Shown here piece after piece: positions 59,100-64,000 of a stretch of 64,000 nucleotides of DNA. A program made the position numbers and the translations under genes. The notes below the pieces were generated by a model. The model was not told the origin of the DNA and made no database searches. It saw nothing but the letters and a program-made list of their open reading frames with translations. This stretch comes from Tragulus kanchil. Taxonomy: Eukaryota; Chordata; Mammalia; Artiodactyla; Tragulidae. The stretch is from assembly GCA_022376925.1 (NCBI GenBank), contig JAIOJX010000004.1, positions 177,845,501-177,909,500 of the forward strand. The letters run 5' to 3'. How positions within the stretch are numbered: the stretch's first letter is position 1; each line of letters opens with the position of its first letter.

Positions 59100-61318
59100 C
59101 TTCAAGCTCAAAGGGCCCCTGAGGTCTTAAAGGGCTAAGACTTGGTGAGTGAATCTGTGTTAACAGCATCTCACCTTTTACTCCTGAAGGTACTTGCTGG
59201 GCTCCTAAAGACAGCCGGAAACTAGCAGTAGTTTACAAATATTCAAACAGGCTTAAGGAGCAACATCCTGAGGAGGGCCATACTACCTACTCTAATATTT
59301 ACATCCTGGAACCACTAAAGACCATGTTTAAACCATAAGGGCCAGACAAACACACAAAAAGCCAGAGAAGCACTCTACACTTGGTATTCAACAGCAAAGA
59401 AAGCAAAAAGTAACAAGGTATAGGAGTCCAAGCCTGGGTTCTGCAAATCACAACAGAAGAGTGAAGTGTGGTTCCTCATCAGGAAAGAAAACAGCTTACC
59501 AATCAGAACCCAAAGTGTGAGGCGCATGTCATTTAGAGAAGACTCAACAACTTATTAACAGTAGACAGTGGGGCTGCTTTCACGAAACTTTCAGCTGCTT
59601 TTGGTTTTTATATTGCTTTTCCTCCTTTCTTTGCCTACTTCCAAGCATGGTCCAACACGATTACCATATCAAGAGAAAAAATAATAATAACTGACCTTTG
59701 AAATCAGTAAGACTGTTACCAATTGCACCAAAATCACTGCAAGTTAAAACTCCTTTAGAAGGCAATTTTAAAGCAATTAAAATATGACACACGACTCTTA
59801 AGACTATGTGGTTTCCACGTTTACCCAGGAGGACATGAAAACGCTTCAAGTGCTCTGTGCATGCCCCCCCCCCCCCCCCTCCGCCGCGTCTCTGCAGATG
59901 CTGACTCAGAAGGCTTGGGCTGAGGTTTGGACTCCCGAGTGTGCGCTCCCAGTGGAGAGATCCGAAAGGTTTGGAGAGATTCTCAGAGGTCTGCTGCCTA
60001 CAAATACACAGGAGAGTGGAGCGGAGAAGCATGGGAGCCTTCACCCTCAGGTTCTGGACCCTCCACCCTCACTGACAAGCCACTTTCTCAGGGCTACACG
60101 TGCACACACAAGAGACAGGGCTAAACAGTGGGCATGAAAAGCTTTAAAAGCATGAATCATATCTAAAGTGGAGAAAAGAAGGGAATTCAAGAGTAGGCCA
60201 TGTGGTTCAACTTTTCAAGCTCAAAGGGCCCCTGAGGTCTTAAAGGGCTAAGACTTGGTGAGTGAATCTGTGTTAACAGCATCTCACCTTTTACTCCTGA
60301 AGGTACTTGCTGGGCTCCTAAAGACAGCCGGAAACTAGCAGTAGTTTACAAATATTCAAACAGGCTTAAGGAGCAACATCCTGAGGAGGGCCATACTACC
60401 TACTCTAATATTTACATCCTGGAACCACTAAAGACCATGTTTAAACCATAAGGGCCAGACAAACACACAAAAAGCCAGAGAAGCACTCTACACTTGGTAT
60501 TCAACAGCAAAGAAAGCAAAAAGTAACAAGGTATAGGAGTCCAAGCCTGGGTTCTGCAAATCACAACAGAAGAGTGAAGTGTGGTTCCTCATCAGGAAAG
60601 AAAACAGCTTACCAATCAGAACCCAAAGTGTGAGGCGCATGTCATTTAGAGAAGACTCAACAACTTATTAACAGTAGACAGTGGGGCTGCTTTCACGAAA
60701 CTTTCAGCTGCTTTTGGTTTTTATATTGCTTTTCCTCCTTTCTTTGCCTACTTCCAAGCATGGTCCAACACGATTACCATATCAAGAGAAAAAATAATAA
60801 TAACTGACCTTTGAAATCAGTAAGACTGTTACCAATTGCACCAAAATCACTGCAAGTTAAAACTCCTTTAGAAGGCAATTTTAAAGCAATTAAAATATGA
60901 CACACGACTCTTAAGACTATGTGGTTTCCACGTTTACCCAGGAGGACATGAAAACGCTTCAAGTGCTCTGTGCATGCCCCCCCCCCCCCCCTCCGCCGCG
61001 TCTCTGCAGATGCTGACTCAGAAGGCTTGGGCTGAGGTTTGGACTCCCGAGTGTGCGCTCCCAGTGGAGAGATCCGAAAGGTTTGGAGAGATTCTCAGAG
61101 GTCTGCTGCCTACAAATACACAGGAGAGTGGAGCGGAGAAGCATGGGAGCCTTCACCCTCAGGTTCTGGACCCTCCACCCTCACTGACAAGCCACTTTCT
61201 CAGGGCTACACGTGCACACACAAGAGACAGGGCTAAACAGTGGGCATGAAAAGCTTTAAAAGCATGAATCATATCTAAAGTGGAGAAAAGAAGGGAATTC
61301 AAGAGTAGGCCATGTGGT
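59100..61318. repeat. Tandem duplication D23, unit about 1,113 bp
   Basis: 59100-60207 recurs at 60214-61318. A C-run is 16 long in one unit and 15 in the other. It overlaps D22, so about 375 bases exist three times (58004, 59100 and 60214 onward). Confidence 0.93.
59864..59879. repeat. Poly-C tract (16 C)
   Basis: Twin tract at 60977-60991 has 15 C; a homopolymer-length difference between D23 units. Confidence 0.9.
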
Positions 61319-61695
61319 TCTCTGAGCAAGGTTGGCAGGCGGGCCTTGTAATATCACAGGCCACCAGGATAAGTGATTTTTGCACACCTTTCTAGCTCTG
61401 TGTCTGAAGAGAAGACCAAGCATTTAATTTAGAAATTAAAAGGAGGAGATTTGGCCTTTCCTCAGAGATTACACAGTCTCTACTGCGAACGAGACAGGCC
61501 AGGTGTGAGATTCCTGATTATAAGGTGTCACTACTACTTTATAAACTCTGTGCCTGTTACTCTAGTTCTGAAAATCCTCTGAGAAAGGGAGCCATTCATG
61601 ACACTTAGCTTGGTATTGAAAAATTAGCAGAGAAGGAAAACAACTCTGAATTCAGGATCCACAGGTTGACAGTCTTACCCTACTTCTCAATGCTC
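61319..61695. other. Intron gap between D23 and D24
   Basis: Single-copy, nothing recognised. Confidence 0.55.
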
Positions 61696-62135
61696 TTAAT
61701 TTGCACTCTATTTTCAGAAGAGTAAAAATGGAAAGTCGTGTTCTTGTGTGCCAGTCGTCATTTAAATTTAATGAGCTGAATGATAATAATTGAATTACCT
61801 TGAGGAAAAAGTACATTTCTGAAAGATAAGCATGTTTAATGTTAATAAGTAACCAGCAACAGAGTAAAGATAACTGGTGAACTTACCTGACCCAAATCTT
61901 CAACTAAAATTATCCACTAAAGGGAAGATGGCTCAAATTTTAAAATGCAATTTATATACAGCCTTTTGGTAACAACTAAGCCAACATGCAACTCTGTTTA
62001 ATGCTTCAGGATCACATACAGGATGCCTAATTCTATTCTGGATGATATCCAAGGCTCTCTATACACAATTTCGTACCTGATTTCTACTTAGGTAACCCGA
62101 GGAAAATTTTCAGACAGTAATCTACCACTGTAACC

Positions 62136-62466
62136 TTTTTTTTTTTTTTAAAGATTTATTTATTTATTTATTTAGGGCTGGGGTCGGGTTGGGGAGGGAG
62201 GGGAGTGGGCGGGCCACCTCTATTGGTCTTTCATTTCTCAGTTTTCATCCGTCTTTGTTCTTTGGCTCCTGCGGGCCTCCCATCGCAGTGGCGTCTGTTG
62301 TCGCAGAGTGCCAGCTCTGGGCACATGTGCTCCAGAGCTCCGACTCGGCGATTGGACACATCAGTCCAGCCGCCGGGCACATGGGATCTTCCCAGGCCAG
62401 GGATCGAACCGGCGCCCCTTGCACTGCAAGGCGGTGTCCTTATCCACTGGACCACCAGGGGAAGCC
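62136..62466 (-). mobile_element. CHR-type SINE with 14-bp target-site duplication
   Basis: Reverse complement starts GGCTTCCCCTGGTGGTCCAG, B box GGTTCGATCCC, and ends with (AAAT)n and an A tail. Flanked by CTACCACTGTAACC at 62122-62135 and 62467-62480. Four bases are missing near 62372 compared with its twin. Confidence 0.92.
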
Positions 62467-63265
62467 CTACCACTGTAACCTTTAACAGCATTACTCAAAT
62501 CAGAGGAATTTCAAATCTATGCTTTTAATACTCTCAGTAATAGCTAAGTGTAAATAACATGTTTTTCTGAAAGAACACAAGTTTCTCTTAAACAAGAGAT
62601 CAAGGTCTTTTTTCCTCTGTAGTTAAGAATCCTGCTTCCTATGTAACACCTGAGTCTAGAGATCCTCGACAAACACCTGCACGGTTCTGTATTTGTGTTT
62701 CAGGAGTCTCCGTTTTCAGTATCTTCAAAGTTCTTTTGATTTCATCTCCCACAACCCCATATCCAAACACAATCAATTACAACAAGAAGAGCCCTCTACC
62801 AAGGTCAGGTGAAGAAAAACCAAGCTCTTAATTTGCTCTATTTTCAGAAGAGTAAAAATGGAAAGTCGTGTTCTTGTGTGCCAGTCGTCATTTAAATTTA
62901 ATGAGCTGAATGATAATAATTGAATTACCTTGAGGAAAAAGTACATTTCTGAAAGATAAGCATGTTTAATGTTAATAAGTAACCAGCAACAGAGTAAAGA
63001 TAACTGGTGAACTTACCTGACCCAAATCTTCAACTAAAATTATCCACTAAAGGGAAGATGGCTCAAATTTTAAAATGCAATTTATATACAGCCTTTTGGT
63101 AACAACTAAGCCAACATGCAACTCTGTTTAATGCTTCAGGATCACATACAGGATGCCTAATTCTATTCTGGATGATATCCAAGGCTCTCTATACACAATT
63201 TCGTACCTGATTTCTACTTAGGTAACCCGAGGAAAATTTTCAGACAGTAATCTACCACTGTAACC

Positions 63266-63600
63266 TTTTTTTTTTTTTTTAAAGATTTATTTATTTATTT
63301 ATTTAGGGCTGGGGTCGGGTTGGGGAGGGAGGGGAGTGGGCGGGCCACCTCTATTGGTCTTTCATTTCTCAGTTTTCATCCGTCTTTGTTCTTTGGCTCC
63401 TGCGGGCCTCCCATCGCAGTGGCGTCTGTTGTCGCAGAGTGCCAGCTCTGGGCACATGTGCTCCAGAGCTCCGACTCGGCGATTGGACACATCAGTCCAG
63501 CCGCTTCGCGGCACATGGGATCTTCCCAGGCCAGGGATCGAACCGGCGCCCCTTGCACTGCAAGGCGGTGTCCTTATCCACTGGACCACCAGGGGAAGCC
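63266..63600 (-). mobile_element. CHR-type SINE, copy from D24
   Basis: Same element with the same target-site duplication (63252-63265 and about 63600-63613), complete in the middle (CAGCCGCTTCGCGGCACATG). Confidence 0.92.
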
Positions 63601-64000
63601 CTACCACTGTAACCTTTAACAGCATTACTCAAATCAGAGGAATTTCAAATCTATGCTTTTAATACTCTCAGTAATAGCTAAGTGTAAATAACATGTTTTT
63701 CTGAAAGAACACAAGTTTCTCTTAAACAAGAGATCAAGGTCTTTTTTCCTCTGTAGTTAAGAATCCTGCTTCCTATGTAACACCTGAGTCTAGAGATCCT
63801 CGACAAACACCTGCACGGTTCTGTATTTGTGTTTCAGGAGTCTCCGTTTTCAGTATCTTCAAAGTTCTTTTGATTTCATCTCCCACAACCCCATATCCAA
63901 ACACAATCAATTACAACAAGAAGAGCCCTCTACCAAGGTCAGGTGAAGAAAAAACACATGAGCCTTTAAGCCTGACAGTTTTAAGATTAAATTACATGTA

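Larger units (their letters stand above)
57302..59475. repeat. Tandem duplication D22, unit about 1,095 bp
   Basis: 57302-58380 recurs at 58398-59475. It overlaps the end of D21 and the start of D23. Confidence 0.93.
61696..63950. repeat. Tandem duplication D24, unit about 1,131 bp
   Basis: 61696-62818 recurs at 62829-63950. It includes a complete SINE with its target-site duplication. The first unit lacks four bases of the SINE near 62372 and one T of the tail. Confidence 0.93.

Noticed and set aside
1..63950. Regularly spaced 1.1-kb repeats as a novel biological amplification system
   Set aside because: Units share no sequence, junctions share no motif, no enzyme gene is nearby, and errors cluster at unit edges. 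An assembly origin explains all of these together.

Overview
The window is ruminant nuclear DNA carrying the N-terminal and middle coding exons of TNRC6B on the minus strand. TNRC6B is a GW182-family scaffold for microRNA silencing. The ruminant assignment rests on the repeats: tRNA-Glu-derived Bov-tA and CHR-type SINEs, BovB-derived ART2 elements, a palindromic mariner MITE of the ruminant type, and old L1 fragments. I cannot name the species. There is no bacterial-style operon, CRISPR array or defence system here; almost every open frame is a shadow of a SINE, an intron or a TNRC6B exon.

TNRC6B is read from high to low coordinates. Six coding exons can be placed by residues, splice dinucleotides and matching phases. 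They are the lysine/glutamate-rich exon beginning [10 protein letters not shown] (88 nt), a 22-nt micro-exon (VTEQKTK), the 342-nt proline-rich exon, the giant GW-repeat exon (about 2.34 kb once duplications are collapsed), a 159-nt exon ([10 protein letters not shown]...) and a 176-nt exon ([10 protein letters not shown]...). Together they encode roughly 1,040 residues. The start-codon exon, and the later exons for the UBA, PAM2, RRM and C-terminal silencing regions, are not seen.

The dominant structure is not genic. The window holds 23 direct tandem duplications of about 1.06-1.16 kb, plus one short 60-bp repeat, spread from end to end. The copies are near-identical except for small indels and a deletion-rich patch next to most junctions. 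They duplicate exons, introns and SINEs (with their target-site duplications) alike, share no junction sequence, and sometimes overlap to make three copies. By my coordinates they add about 25 kb, so the underlying locus would be about 38-39 kb. They break the GW exon and triplicate the REKEQ exon. Uncollapsed overlaps between assembly pieces are much the likeliest explanation; a real locus like this would not encode intact TNRC6B.

Layout: 1-2.6 kb intron; 2.67-3.93 kb the 176-nt exon twice; 4.3-11.4 kb intron rich in SINEs; 11.45-12.77 kb the 159-nt exon twice; 14.68-19.22 kb the GW exon with two duplications; 19.2-22.7 kb intron with a 5S rRNA pseudogene; 22.70-23.04 kb the 342-nt exon; 24.4-33.5 kb intron; 33.58 and 34.70 kb the micro-exon; 35-40.4 kb intron; 40.50, 41.61 and 42.77 kb the REKEQ exon; 43-64 kb upstream intron with L1 and SINE insertions.
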